DNA from: Actinoplanes sp. TBRC 11911
Lineage (GTDB): Bacteria > Actinomycetota > Actinomycetes > Mycobacteriales > Micromonosporaceae
Length of the DNA stretch: 64,000 bases
NCBI RefSeq assembly: GCF_012933445.1
Contig: NZ_JABBNC010000013.1
Location: 124,001 to 188,000, forward strand
Direction: 5' to 3'
Shown here: piece by piece, positions 26,452 through 36,333 of the stretch
How the letters are laid out: the number at the start of each line of letters is the position of its first letter
Position numbering within the stretch: the first letter of the stretch is position 1
Made by a program: the position numbers and the translations under genes
The notes under the pieces: model-generated
The model's database searches: none
What the model was told of the DNA's origin: nothing
Seen by the model: the letters and a program-made list of their open reading frames with translations, nothing else

Positions 26452-29400
26452 TCAGTCTTCGAACTCGGATTCGTCGAACTTAAGCGTGCTGGCGTTCTCT
26501 GCGACGGTGCGGACCTTGGCGGTGTCGAAACCCGCGGTGGCGATGGCCTCGACCTCCACTCGAACGACAAGTTGCACGTTCTGGGTGGCGGCCAAAGGGG
26601 CGAGGACTTCATCGGCGATCTTCTTGAAGTCGGTTCCGTACCGTGCGGGGTTCAGCTTCTTACTGCCGAAGTAGCGGGTCTTGTGGTTGCTGACCACCGC
26701 CGGTTTCCCGTCCGGGCCGATCGGATTCGCCCGGTCCACGAAATCTGGAGCAACAGGATCGGGATCCGGGTCTCGTGTCTCCGACGCTCGTTGGGCCTCC
26801 GCCAGCTGGGGCTTGACTATCAGCGTGGCGTCGGTGATCGCGGCGTCGGTGTGCTCGTTCGGGATCATCAGACCGCGGTAACGCTGGGCGTCGTGATCGT
26901 AGCCGTCGGCGAGGGCGAACCCTTCCTGCTGCCAGAGGATCATCGCTTCGGTGAGACCGGCATTGAGAACGGCGCGGTCACGCAGGCGCGGCATGTAGGG
27001 GTATGCGGTGTACACCCGCCACAGATCGGCCACGCTGACGTGACCGCCGGCCCACAGGGTCGGCACCTTGGCGTCGAGGACGTGCCGGATGGCCCGTGGT
27101 GCTTGCTGGTCGCAGAGAGCACCGTCGTTGGCGAGGCGTTTGGACACGCGTTCGGCCAGGAAGGCTGCCTGCCCTTCGGCCTTGCGTGCCTGGATCGTGA
27201 AGGGCTGGTCGGGCTGGGGCTGCTCGGGGATGAGGGCCCAGTGGTAGGTGCCGAGGAGCCGGGCGTTGACGGTTTCGTCGGCGTGCCGTCGCTTGTCGTC
27301 GGCTTGGTTCTTCTGGTTTTGGGTCAGGTCGAGTTCGTTCTGTCTGGCCAGGACGTCGCTCCAGCCGAGGTAGTCGCGGACCGCGGTGTCCAGTTCGGCC
27401 ATCCGGTCGATGTCGGCGGCTAGGTAGACGACCATGTTGCGACTCGCCCGGTTGGCGGTGCCGCGGTGTTCGGTTGCAGACCGGGCGAACGTGGCGGCGG
27501 GGTTGTCGGGGTCTTTACGGTCGTAGGTGGCCTTCGGGTGCAGGATGACGAGTCGGGCCTCGTCGGTATCGGGGATGTCGGCGGTGTCTTCGGGGCAGAT
27601 GTGAACGCCAGCGAACGCGCCATGGCTCTTGCCTTGGTTTTTGAGCCTACCGGCGATTTCCTTCCAGACGTCCTCGGGGTGCAGTCGTTCGGCCTGGTCC
27701 TTGGCACGGCGGGAGATGTTGGCCTGCAGGTCATACCAGTATTTGCCGCCGCCGGCGTAAAAGTAGGTGGCCTTGTCGGCGAGGGCGCCCAGCGCGGAGT
27801 GGAAGTTGCCGGGTACGTCGCCGGGGGTGGCGACGCCGAGGAAGACCCGCTGCGTTTCCAAGCCCCGGTGCGCAGCCCCGATGGTGGGTGCGGCGCCGAA
27901 GAATACGGTGCGGGCCAGTCGCTTGGTCAGGTGCCGCTGCCCGTAGAGCGGTTTGCCTGCGTCGATCTTGGCGGGCTCGGAGTTCGGCCCGTCGACGTCA
28001 GCGTCGATGATGGCCTTCCAGGAGTCCTGGAGATATTGGGTCAGCTCACTGTTCACTGTCGCGGTGGCGAGCGGGATGGACCCGGGAAGGATCAGCGAGC
28101 CAGCGTCCTCCCCCACCCACAGGGCGTGGATGACGGTGTTCATCAGACGCAGCACGCCACGGGTGCGTTGGAACCGTTCCAGGCTCGACCAGTCCTCGTA
28201 GAGCCGGTCGAACAGTTCCGGGTGGATCGGGTACGTGTGCCGGATTCGGTCCTCGTAGGCGTGGTCGTGCGCTTCCTTCGGGAAGTCGTCGGCGTGTTTG
28301 CGGTAGAACTCGCCGAACGCCCGGGCGGTCGCCCCGATCGCCGCGAGCGCCTCGGCGTCGGGTGTGGTGAACAGACGCTGTCGGACGATGTGGTATGCCT
28401 CGTCCGACGAGGCCGGAACCCATTGGTGGGCGATGCGGCGCACGACGTTCTGCAGTCGTTTGAGCGCCTCGAGCCCGTGCGGGCCGCCGACTTCCTCGGC
28501 CGCGCCGACCACGGTTGTCTGGTCGGGATTGTTCGAGGCTGGAATCGAGATCGCCAACAGCACACCGGAGGTCCCCTTGGCCGCCTCGGTCAGCGATTGC
28601 GCGAAGGTGAACTGGGTGTCGAAGGTGCCGCCGGCGAGATCGTTCTTGTCGTAGAGCTGCCGGGCATAAGCGACCCACTCGTCGATCAGGATCACCGCTG
28701 GGGCATGCGCAGCGAGCAACTCATGCAGCGCTCCCCCAGGCGCAGTGCCTTGTTGGTCGGCCTCAGCGACCTTCGCGTACGCGTCGGGGCCACCGAGTTG
28801 CCAGGCCAACTCGCCCCAGAGCGTGTTCACTCTGGTGCCGTCGGGTTTCGTTTCACCGGATGGGGCAATGTGGTTGCCGACGATCGCGACCCGACGGACC
28901 TCACCACCGATGCGGTCGTAACCGCAGTCGCCGAGCAGTTCTTGAAGCTCCTGCGGGTAGGTGCCGCGGTCGAGGCCTGCGGCCAGATGCCAGAGGGACA
29001 GCATCGAGTGGGTCTTGCCACCGCCGAAGTTGGTCTGCAGGTTGATCACCGGAGAGGCGTTGCCGTCACCGGCAAGCCTGTGGACCGCCCGGTCGATCAG
29101 GTCCTTTAGGCCCTCGGTGAGATAGGTACGCGTGAAGAACTCCACCGGGTCGGCGTAGTCGCTGCTGGTGTCGACCTTGGCGGCCACCTTGTACAGGTCA
29201 GCGGCGAACTCGGCGGCTTGGAAGTTGCCAGTCGCGACGTCCTCGTGCGGCGGCAGTACCTCCCGCCATGGGCGCAGGCCGGCCGATTCCGGGCTGCTGA
29301 TCAGGTTCTTTAGGGTGCGGCGGTCGTCCTTGTCGGCCGTGACCCGCCGCAGGTCCAGCCGGATCTTCGCCACATGATCGGCAACGGCCGCGAGGTTCAG

Positions 29401-29787
29401 CGCGGCGAGCAGCCGTTCGGCGGTGTCCAACGCTCGGTAGGTATCGTCGTCGGTGAACGACGCACCGTGCGCCCACCTGTTGCGGACCTCTCGCAATTCC
29501 CCGGCGAAGCTTTTATGTATTGGGCCCAGCACGCCCTCAAACGGGAACCAGCCGGGCTTGAGCTGACCTGTGATGTTCTCCGTCAGCATCCGCAGCTGCA
29601 CCTGCGGGTCGCGAGTGTCGTAGTCCTTATTAGCACCGGTCTTCTTGGCGTCCTTCGCGGCAACCAGCGTCGACCACGGCACGTTCGGTGGCAGCTCAGG
29701 CTTCAACACACGAGTAATAAACTGGTCCAGCGCCGGAGATAGCAGGTCGAACATCCGCCCAATCCGGTCGCGGTTCGACAGAGCCAT
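26452..29787 (-). CDS. DUF499 AAA+-type ATPase with N-terminal Swt1/HEPN-like domain
   Basis: 1111 residues. Residues 1-140 resemble the Swt1-like HEPN domain (ends with REVRNRWAHG, an R-x4-H arrangement at 102-107). The large DUF499 ATPase region follows with P-loop NFGGGKTHS at 253-261, an acidic strand AVILIDEWVAYAR near 365, and a C-terminal substrate-like domain. DUF499 proteins are repeatedly found in defence islands beside DUF1156 methylases and SNF2 helicases. The exact reaction is unknown, and they are thought to act on DNA or on the methylase complex. The ATG overlaps the methylase stop (TGATG at 29785-29789), so expression is coupled. It is the third gene of the SNF2-methylase-ATPase module. 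Confidence 0.9.
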   Translation of the reverse strand: MALSNRDRIGRMFDLLSPALDQFITRVLKPELPPNVPWSTLVAAKDAKKTGANKDYDTRDPQVQLRMLTENITGQLKPGWFPFEGVLGPIHKSFAGELREVRNRWAHGASFTDDDTYRALDTAERLLAALNLAAVADHVAKIRLDLRRVTADKDDRRTLKNLISSPESAGLRPWREVLPPHEDVATGNFQAAEFAADLYKVAAKVDTSSDYADPVEFFTRTYLTEGLKDLIDRAVHRLAGDGNASPVINLQTNFGGGKTHSMLSLWHLAAGLDRGTYPQELQELLGDCGYDRIGGEVRRVAIVGNHIAPSGETKPDGTRVNTLWGELAWQLGGPDAYAKVAEADQQGTAPGGALHELLAAHAPAVILIDEWVAYARQLYDKNDLAGGTFDTQFTFAQSLTEAAKGTSGVLLAISIPASNNPDQTTVVGAAEEVGGPHGLEALKRLQNVVRRIAHQWVPASSDEAYHIVRQRLFTTPDAEALAAIGATARAFGEFYRKHADDFPKEAHDHAYEDRIRHTYPIHPELFDRLYEDWSSLERFQRTRGVLRLMNTVIHALWVGEDAGSLILPGSIPLATATVNSELTQYLQDSWKAIIDADVDGPNSEPAKIDAGKPLYGQRHLTKRLARTVFFGAAPTIGAAHRGLETQRVFLGVATPGDVPGNFHSALGALADKATYFYAGGGKYWYDLQANISRRAKDQAERLHPEDVWKEIAGRLKNQGKSHGAFAGVHICPEDTADIPDTDEARLVILHPKATYDRKDPDNPAATFARSATEHRGTANRASRNMVVYLAADIDRMAELDTAVRDYLGWSDVLARQNELDLTQNQKNQADDKRRHADETVNARLLGTYHWALIPEQPQPDQPFTIQARKAEGQAAFLAERVSKRLANDGALCDQQAPRAIRHVLDAKVPTLWAGGHVSVADLWRVYTAYPYMPRLRDRAVLNAGLTEAMILWQQEGFALADGYDHDAQRYRGLMIPNEHTDAAITDATLIVKPQLAEAQRASETRDPDPDPVAPDFVDRANPIGPDGKPAVVSNHKTRYFGSKKLNPARYGTDFKKIADEVLAPLAATQNVQLVVRVEVEAIATAGFDTAKVRTVAENASTLKFDESEFED

Positions 29788-31688
29788 CAGCGAACCCCCT
29801 CCAGATCAAGAGCGATCTGCTCGACATCCAGGCCGCCTGCGGCGTCGGTGATCTCCGTCCAGGACGTTGCGAGGTTGTTGAAAGAAACGGCGTCCTTGGC
29901 CCAGCCGCTGCCGTCCGCAACCCGGAACAGCAGAAACGCCAACTCCTTCACGAGGTTGGCATCGATCCCCCCGCCCGCTCTTGCTCGAGCGTGCATTAGC
30001 ATCTGGCCTGCTGCGGGGATCCCCTCAGTCTCTAAGGCTCGCACAAGGTGATGGGTCACCTCCCATACACTGATTCGATCATCGTCGCGCGGGTCATAGC
30101 CGGCTGGCAGTTCGGTCGGACGCAGCAGTGTGACCTTCCCAGCTCGGGAAGTCAGAATCCCGTCACGGTCCAGGCTCTCCACCGCGGTACCACGTGCTCG
30201 GGCGACGTTGTCAGCGTCACCGAACTTTCCAGTTGTGTAACCGTGCTGGCGATACCAGGCGACCGCAAACCGGGTTGGCCCGTCAAAATCGCCCTCTTGT
30301 TCGTTGAGTACTTGGTCGAGTACCTCGTTGATCCGCGCCAATGCGGCTCGCACCGGCATCGGCGACCCATCGGCCTCGATTACAGAGGAGTACCGCGAAA
30401 AAACTGCCATCCCTGGCCCGATTGCGGCCTGCGGTAGGTCCACCGGCGCAATCACTCCCTGTTGGAGATCTCGCAATGCCTTCGGTAGCTCCGCCTGCAA
30501 CGCCGCTATGAACCCTCGACGGTCGATACTTGGTGCATTTGCCGCCCGTGGACGCAACACAAGCACAATAGACGAGGCCAATGCATTACTTCCTTGGCTA
30601 CGGATTCGATTCCCAAGTTCGCTCCGCATCGGCCAAGTCGCCGTAACACACCAACGAGACTGAATCATCCCGTCAAGGAGCGTCTCCCAGCCCGTAGACG
30701 CAGCCCCGTCATCATCGCTATCAGACTGCTTAAAAGCGTAATAGACAGTAATTGGCAAGTCTGGCCATGCAGATGACCTAACCCGCGCAAAGACCTTGCG
30801 GAATCCGTTCTCAAAGAATCGCTTCGCCGCTTCGCGGCCGCCTTGTCGATACTGATTTGCCACCAACTCTTCAGACTTCGGCACGAGCAGAGTACTGAGC
30901 AAGTCGGGATGGATCGTCTGTAGGGACCGCCGAAGCCAGATGTAAAAGAAGTCAGATAGGTCCGAGTATCCGATATTGTCATAATACGGCGGATCCGTGC
31001 TGATCAAAATTCCCGAGAAGTGTTCGGTTGCGGCATCACCCTGCCAGGCCCTACCTATAGGTCCCGGCATTAAGTTGTCGAGGGCCTTCACAATGAAACG
31101 GAATGCCGGAAGCCACCCACCGGCAGAATTACTCCACGGCGACGACTCCGCAAAATCCCACACCATCGCAATCGCTTGACGAGCGAAAAGATGACCAACC
31201 TGCTCTTTCCCTGCATCCGGACGCCATTGACATAGAGAATTAATAAAATTGCTGTACCGACTCACCCCTATTCCAAGATATGTTGCTACAGCGTCGGCGT
31301 AGGCTTCGGCATCGACCCCACCTTCTTCTAAGCGATCGCCCGGGGCACTGCCCGCGCCGAGAGCATCTTTGAGGATCCGCTCTCGCGCCTCCTTGACCAA
31401 ATCACTAAATGTCGTCAACGCCACCAACTGTCGACTGATGAACAAATCCGACCAAGCCGTCATGCCATAGGCCTGGACTCGGAAGCCCAGCGCTTGCTTC
31501 GGCAGTTCACCGTCTGGAGCCGATGGCGGCCGCGCAATCCGAGCCGCGGATTCTTGTTCGTCGGTCGACGCCAGATACACCCGTCTACGATTTCCCTCAG
31601 CCGCGACCGCAATGAGCTTTACACCCAGACGGGACGCAACACCCTCTGCCCGCACATATGCCAAATCAACGCCGCTATTGCACGCCAA
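29787..31688 (-). CDS. DUF1156 DNA methyltransferase, C-terminal part (separated by a frameshift)
   Basis: 633 residues containing the catalytic TDPPYYDNIGYSDL block (DPPY at 232-235) of N6-adenine or N4-cytosine DNA methylases and the long C-terminal region usual for DUF1156 proteins. The frame is open upstream of its nominal start and reads GAVCLACNSGVDLAYVRAEG, which continues the normal family sequence from the upstream frame. Alone it lacks the AdoMet-binding motif, so it would be inactive unless the frames are joined. The stop overlaps the DUF499 start. Together with 31619-32596 the full protein would be about 936 residues, the normal family length. Confidence 0.85.
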   Translation of the reverse strand: MACNSGVDLAYVRAEGVASRLGVKLIAVAAEGNRRRVYLASTDEQESAARIARPPSAPDGELPKQALGFRVQAYGMTAWSDLFISRQLVALTTFSDLVKEARERILKDALGAGSAPGDRLEEGGVDAEAYADAVATYLGIGVSRYSNFINSLCQWRPDAGKEQVGHLFARQAIAMVWDFAESSPWSNSAGGWLPAFRFIVKALDNLMPGPIGRAWQGDAATEHFSGILISTDPPYYDNIGYSDLSDFFYIWLRRSLQTIHPDLLSTLLVPKSEELVANQYRQGGREAAKRFFENGFRKVFARVRSSAWPDLPITVYYAFKQSDSDDDGAASTGWETLLDGMIQSRWCVTATWPMRSELGNRIRSQGSNALASSIVLVLRPRAANAPSIDRRGFIAALQAELPKALRDLQQGVIAPVDLPQAAIGPGMAVFSRYSSVIEADGSPMPVRAALARINEVLDQVLNEQEGDFDGPTRFAVAWYRQHGYTTGKFGDADNVARARGTAVESLDRDGILTSRAGKVTLLRPTELPAGYDPRDDDRISVWEVTHHLVRALETEGIPAAGQMLMHARARAGGGIDANLVKELAFLLFRVADGSGWAKDAVSFNNLATSWTEITDAAGGLDVEQIALDLEGVR

Positions 31689-32596
31689 ACAGACCGCCCC
31701 GTGTGGCCGACCGTACCGTCGGTATCGAGCTGAGGTGTGTTAGCCGGGTCGTGACCGATGTTGTAGGTGATTCGTTTGCCGCTGGGGTGGGTGGGATCGT
31801 CAGTCACGGACGGGACAATGTATGCCTCTTTGCCTTTCTTCTTGCCGAGCCACCACGAGCGGACGAGCGGCATTTCGATTCCGCAGCCGGGGTTGGGGCA
31901 GGTGACGGTGCGGGCCCAGATCCAGGCGATGATGCTGGCATTCGTACCGTCTGGAAGGGTGGCCTTCGGATAAAGGTGGCCAATGCGTTGTTCGGCTTCG
32001 TCGCGCATCCATTCGCCGTAGGCGCGAACATCGGCTGCCAGCCCCTCCGCCCCATGCCAGCCGCCAAGCCGGGATTCGGCGAGGTCGGGAAACACCGGCG
32101 GCTGGTCGCGGAACTTCGGCGGAATCTCGATGAGGGCCTTGCAGATAAGCACGGCAACCGGGTTGAGATCGGAAGCGTGTGCCTCCAAGCCGAGCCGCTG
32201 AGCCTCCAAAGGAATGGAACCGCCGCCAGCGAACGGATCGAGGATCGGCGGCGGGTTGCCGTCGCAGGATGCGACGATCTCGGCGCGCGCCTCGGCGAGC
32301 AGAGCCCCATCGCGGGTGTTCTCCCACACGACCAGGCGCTCAATGAGCCTGTGCAAGCGTTCCCGCTCGGCCTTCTGCGCTTCGACCGTGGGGAACTTCT
32401 CCGGATGCCCGGACGGGTCGTCGACGAGTTGCGCGAAGAGCACAGCTCGAGCAGCGGCAAGCGGTCGGCGGGCCCACCACAGGTGCAGGGTCGACGGGTG
32501 TCCGTGGCGGATGGACTTCTCCCGCGCCGATTCCCGATTGATGGCTTCGAGGGGCAGGGCGACCTCGATGAGCTTGGGACGAGGCGTGGAGACCAT
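31619..32596 (-). CDS. DUF1156 DNA methyltransferase, N-terminal part
   Basis: 325-codon frame with the DUF1156 N-terminal signature (ALPLEAINRESAREKSIRHG, LHLWWARRPL) and the AdoMet-binding motif I DPFAGGGS at 120-127. A Cys pair (TCPNPGCG) near 233-239 suggests a zinc site. After GTVGHTG the frame runs into unrelated sequence and stops, while the next frame carries the family sequence onward. Inserting one G in the ACGGGGCGG run (C-run on the plus strand at 31697-31700) restores a single gene. The upstream gap to the SNF2 gene is only about 100 bases. Confidence 0.85.
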   Translation of the reverse strand: MVSTPRPKLIEVALPLEAINRESAREKSIRHGHPSTLHLWWARRPLAAARAVLFAQLVDDPSGHPEKFPTVEAQKAERERLHRLIERLVVWENTRDGALLAEARAEIVASCDGNPPPILDPFAGGGSIPLEAQRLGLEAHASDLNPVAVLICKALIEIPPKFRDQPPVFPDLAESRLGGWHGAEGLAADVRAYGEWMRDEAEQRIGHLYPKATLPDGTNASIIAWIWARTVTCPNPGCGIEMPLVRSWWLGKKKGKEAYIVPSVTDDPTHPSGKRITYNIGHDPANTPQLDTDGTVGHTGRSVWRAIAALIWHMCGQRVLRPVWV

Positions 32597-32695
32597 GGCG
32601 GGCTGTCCTTCGCGGTACGGGCCCGTCGGGCCGAAGCTAGTGATCTATGCCTTCCTGCCAGCTTCACCCAGCCCATCACGCTATGTGAGTAATAT

Positions 32696-35600
32696 TCAGA
32701 ATGGTGGTTGCGCCGCCGCCCAAGTCTTGGCCCAGTCGGCGCGCACGCCGGTGGCGGCGAAGTCTCCGATCTCCACGCCCTTAAACGGGTCGCCGAGGTA
32801 ACGCACCTCGTCGTGCTCAGAGCCGCGCGGGTCGACACAGACCAGGGCCAGCCGATAGCGCGGCGCCGCGTTGCGTCCGAGCACGACCTCGTTGTGGGTG
32901 ACGTAGAAGTCTTCGGCGCCGGCCAGTCGCGCCTTCACCTCGATGCGGATCGGGTCCTCGTCATTTACCTCGGAGAGCACGTCGAAGCCAGGATTGGTGA
33001 ACGGTTGCTCGGTTGGTATACGGCCGAGCTTGCGTTCGGTGGCGAGGACGAGGTCAACGCCACGTCTTTCGACGGCCTTGGTTTCGACGGCGTGGATCGG
33101 CGCCTCGGCCGGCAATTCGGCTTCCACGGACGCGAGGGGCAGCACGATGACGGCGGTGACGACCCGAGGCGGCCTGGTCGACATCACAGACTGTTGATCC
33201 AGCTCGACCGTACGCCGTTCTAGCCGCTCCTCGAGCTCGGCTGCTTTACGGGTGAGGCTGTCGGCGGTTTCCTTGGGCTTGCCACCGGAGGCTGCCTTCT
33301 CGCCGGCTTCGAGCGCCTCGGCTGCCAGTCTGTTGATTTCCGCGTCGAGTCGAGCGACAACTTGCTGGCGGGTGTGTGCCAGCTCGACGCCTCGACGCTC
33401 GCGTACCTGGGCCAGGTACTCCGGTAGCCGCTCGGTGATGATCCAGCTGGTAGCCGTCTCCTCGGCCGAGGCGAGCCACGACAGGGCGCGGGCTGTCTCC
33501 GTTGCCGTTCCGGACGGGGCAGCGACGCAGTCGAGGTAGGGTGCCGGGCCGGCGGCCGTCACTTCGCCGGTCGCGTTGACGTAGGCGTACCCGAATCGGC
33601 GGGCCACCGACGCGCCAGTGGCGTCGACGACTTCCTCGAGCACCCCCACGAGCAAGTGCGGAGCGTCCAGCGCTGTCGACACGAGTACGGCACCGCGTTC
33701 CAGGCCGGTCCCCCATCGCTCGATGACCTGTGCGGCGACGGTGTCGTGCAACGGGTGGCCCGGTGCCAGCAGGACGGCTCGGGGTTTGCCATCGGCGTCG
33801 ATCGCTGCAAGGTCGAAGGTCACGCGCTCGTACCGGGTCGCAATCGGACCGCGTCGGGCCGCCGCGCGTACGGTGGCGGGGACGTTGTTGATCTCGAAGC
33901 GGTTCTTCTCGCGGCGGGCGAGCCGGCCGCCGAGGCGGGTGAATCCGTTGCGGAAGGCCCATTCGATGTAGTGGGGTTGGAGACGGCGGGCGCGGGCCTC
34001 GTCCATCTGCCGGGACAGCGCCTCCAGGTCGGTGTGGCTGAGGGTGTCGTGGGCGAGCGCGTGGTCGTTGACCATCTCGGTGACGCCGTCGGCGATGCCG
34101 GCGTCGATGACCTGGTGCATGCGAGCGCGTACTTCTGGTTGTTCGCCGTAGCGGATTGCCTCGATGAGGAGCGTACGCAGCGGGGTTTCCGCGAAGGCCA
34201 GCCCGAGGACGTCGAAGACCTTGCCGCCGTACGCCTGGCGTTGCTCCTCGATCTTGGACAGGAGCCGGGTGAAGACTTCTCCTTCCCGGGTGTTGCTGGC
34301 CACCAGGTTCCATAGCCGGCAGACTTCGGTTTGCCCGATGCGGTGGATGCGGCCGAAGCGCTGTTCGATGCGGTTGGGGTTCCAGGGCAGGTCGTAGTTG
34401 ACCATCAGGTGGGCGGCCTGCAGGTTGAGGCCCTCGCCGGCGGCGTCGGTGGCGACCAGTACCCGGCAGTCCGGGTTCTTGGTGAACTCCTCGGTGATTC
34501 GACGGCGCTCGTCGCGGTGCACCCCGCCGTGGATGCCCTCCACGGCGCGGGCCCGACCCAGCAGGGAAGAGATCCGCCCTCGCAGGTACTCCAGCGTGTC
34601 GCGGTGTTCGGTGAACACGATGAGTTTGCGGGGCGTGCCGCCGGCTGTGGTAAGCAAGGCCTCGTCTTCAAGGATTCGCCGTAGCTCAGCCCATTTGCGG
34701 TCTTCGCCCTTGTCTCGTACGCGTTTGGCCGCGGCGGCCAGTTCTTCGAGTTCCGCGAGTTCGACGTCGAGTTCTTCGATGGTGCGGGCGGCGGTTGCCG
34801 CGTCGAGTACGTCCTCTTCGACGCGCTCGATCTCGTCGGCGCTGTACTCGTCCGGGTCGTCGAAGATTTCTTCGTCGCGCAGCGTAGGCTCGTCGTCCGT
34901 CGCGCCGGTCATGATCTGCTGCCTACGTCGGCGTAGCCGCTCGGTGCGGCGTACCAGCGACTGGTAGATCGCCTCAGGGCTCGACGCGAGCCGCCGCTGA
35001 AGCACGGTCAAGGCGAAACCGATCGTGTTCTTGCGCTTGTCTTCCAGCTTTGCGGCTCGGTTCATGCCTTGCCGCACGTATTGGGTGACCTGCTCGTAGA
35101 GGGCTGCTTCGTCGTCGGTCAGCTCGTATGGGACGGTCTGAGCCATCCGCTCGGGGAACAGCGGCCGCCCCTCGAAGGTCAGTAGGTCTTCCTTGATCAT
35201 GCGACGCATCAGGCCGCCGGCGTCGTCGCCGTGCACACCTTTGCGGTACCGGCCGGCGAAGCGGTCGACGTCGAGCAGTTGGAGGAAGAGTTGGAAGTCC
35301 TCGTCTTTGCCTGCGTGCGGGGTGGCCGTCATCAACAGTAAGTGCCGGGCGCTGTCGCGCAGCAGCTCACCAAGCTGATACCGCTTGGTCTTCTCCAGTT
35401 TCGCGCCGAAGTAGTGCGCGCCCATCCGGTGTGCCTCATCCACCACCACGAGGTCCCATTCGGCGTCCTCGAGCTGGCGGCCGATCTCGTCTTCGCGGGC
35501 AAGGCATCGCGAGAGCTGATCCATGCGGGCGATCAGCAGCGGGTGGGCATCGAAGACCGATTCTCCGATCATGCCGTTGGCCGTGCCGGCAGTCAGGATG

Positions 35601-36133
35601 TCGAAGCGCAGGCCGAATTTGAGGTACAGCTCGTCCTGCCACTGCTCCACCAGCCCGCCCGGCGCGACGATAAGGCAGTGGCGTACGTCGTCGCGCAGCA
35701 GCAGCTCTTTGACATACAAGCCGGCCATGATCGTTTTACCTGCGCCGGGATCGTCGGCGAGCAGGAATCGCAGCGGTGTCCGCGGAAGGAGCTCGCCATA
35801 GACCGCCCGCAACTGGTGGGGCAGAGGTCGCACGTCGCTCGTGGCCACCGCCACCATCGGGTCGTGGAGACCGGCCAGGCTGATCCGCTGTGCCTCGGCC
35901 ACGAGCTTGAAGTCTGCGGCGTCGGCGTCGAACGGACGCGTCGATCCGGCGTCCAGGGTGAGCTTCTCGACGTCATCTCGATGCAGGATTTGCTCCACCA
36001 ACGCACCCGCTGCGTTGCGGAAGATGATGGTCGCCGCGTTGTCGCCGTGGGGGATCAGCGCCTGCACCGTAACGGCCTCACCAGGGACAACACCGGTAAC
36101 ACGGGCCAGCGGTGTCAGCTCCGAAAACTCCAC
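32696..36133 (-). CDS. SNF2/RapA-like helicase with C-terminal DUF3883 (DrmD-like)
   Basis: 1145 residues. An N-terminal beta domain is followed by the SF2 core: motif I DDPGAGKT (127-134), motif II DEAH (232-235), motif III-like LLMTATPHAG. The second RecA domain has LVATDAAGEGLNLQ and QRFGRIHRIGQ (motifs V and VI). Charged coiled coils lie around 455-520 and 950-1000. The end has a DUF3883 domain (NPGFDVLSE...IRIEVKAR...FYVTHNEV), a nuclease-like fold that usually lacks cleavage activity. This layout matches DrmD-type translocases of DISARM systems. It heads the minus-strand module with the DUF1156 methylase and DUF499 ATPase. DrmA, DrmB and DrmC are not seen nearby. Confidence 0.92.
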   Translation of the reverse strand: MEFSELTPLARVTGVVPGEAVTVQALIPHGDNAATIIFRNAAGALVEQILHRDDVEKLTLDAGSTRPFDADAADFKLVAEAQRISLAGLHDPMVAVATSDVRPLPHQLRAVYGELLPRTPLRFLLADDPGAGKTIMAGLYVKELLLRDDVRHCLIVAPGGLVEQWQDELYLKFGLRFDILTAGTANGMIGESVFDAHPLLIARMDQLSRCLAREDEIGRQLEDAEWDLVVVDEAHRMGAHYFGAKLEKTKRYQLGELLRDSARHLLLMTATPHAGKDEDFQLFLQLLDVDRFAGRYRKGVHGDDAGGLMRRMIKEDLLTFEGRPLFPERMAQTVPYELTDDEAALYEQVTQYVRQGMNRAAKLEDKRKNTIGFALTVLQRRLASSPEAIYQSLVRRTERLRRRRQQIMTGATDDEPTLRDEEIFDDPDEYSADEIERVEEDVLDAATAARTIEELDVELAELEELAAAAKRVRDKGEDRKWAELRRILEDEALLTTAGGTPRKLIVFTEHRDTLEYLRGRISSLLGRARAVEGIHGGVHRDERRRITEEFTKNPDCRVLVATDAAGEGLNLQAAHLMVNYDLPWNPNRIEQRFGRIHRIGQTEVCRLWNLVASNTREGEVFTRLLSKIEEQRQAYGGKVFDVLGLAFAETPLRTLLIEAIRYGEQPEVRARMHQVIDAGIADGVTEMVNDHALAHDTLSHTDLEALSRQMDEARARRLQPHYIEWAFRNGFTRLGGRLARREKNRFEINNVPATVRAAARRGPIATRYERVTFDLAAIDADGKPRAVLLAPGHPLHDTVAAQVIERWGTGLERGAVLVSTALDAPHLLVGVLEEVVDATGASVARRFGYAYVNATGEVTAAGPAPYLDCVAAPSGTATETARALSWLASAEETATSWIITERLPEYLAQVRERRGVELAHTRQQVVARLDAEINRLAAEALEAGEKAASGGKPKETADSLTRKAAELEERLERRTVELDQQSVMSTRPPRVVTAVIVLPLASVEAELPAEAPIHAVETKAVERRGVDLVLATERKLGRIPTEQPFTNPGFDVLSEVNDEDPIRIEVKARLAGAEDFYVTHNEVVLGRNAAPRYRLALVCVDPRGSEHDEVRYLGDPFKGVEIGDFAATGVRADWAKTWAAAQPPF

Positions 36134-36333
36134 CCCGCCATTCCACCTGCTACGGGGCGCTGGCCCGCACGAAATCGCGTAACTCGACGACAGGAAACTT
36201 GGTAGGGCTGGGTACGAGATGCGTTCCGGCGTCGGCGAGCGGCGCAGCCAAGCGATCGAGACCGCGACCGCCGCTTCGCATCGGATCTCCGGACCCGCTG
36301 ACAGGCCTCGGCTTAGGGCAATAGCCTGCTTCT
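36134..36333. promoter_or_regulatory. Divergent intergenic region between SNF2 and unknown gene
   Basis: About 200 bases separate the divergent starts. The plus-strand gene has no visible ribosome-binding site, and a TAGCCT hexamer at 36323-36328 lies only five bases upstream of its ATG, so a leaderless transcript is possible only if another -10 is used. No strong operator-like palindrome is seen. This region presumably carries promoters for both directions. Confidence 0.35.

Noticed and set aside
26376..26612. Extended N-terminus of the membrane protein
   Set aside because: The extra 79 residues are Ser/Pro/Arg-rich, overlap the DUF499 3' end, and a GTG with a ribosome-binding-like run sits at 26375 just before the first membrane helix.
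27466..29109. 547-codon plus-strand ORF opposite DUF499
   Set aside because: Antisense shadow; Gly/Val-rich and without motifs, while the minus strand has the P-loop and family sequence.
32696..36133. Classical complete DISARM system
   Set aside because: The SNF2-DUF3883 and methylase genes fit, but no DrmA, DrmB or DrmC-like (PLD) gene is adjacent.
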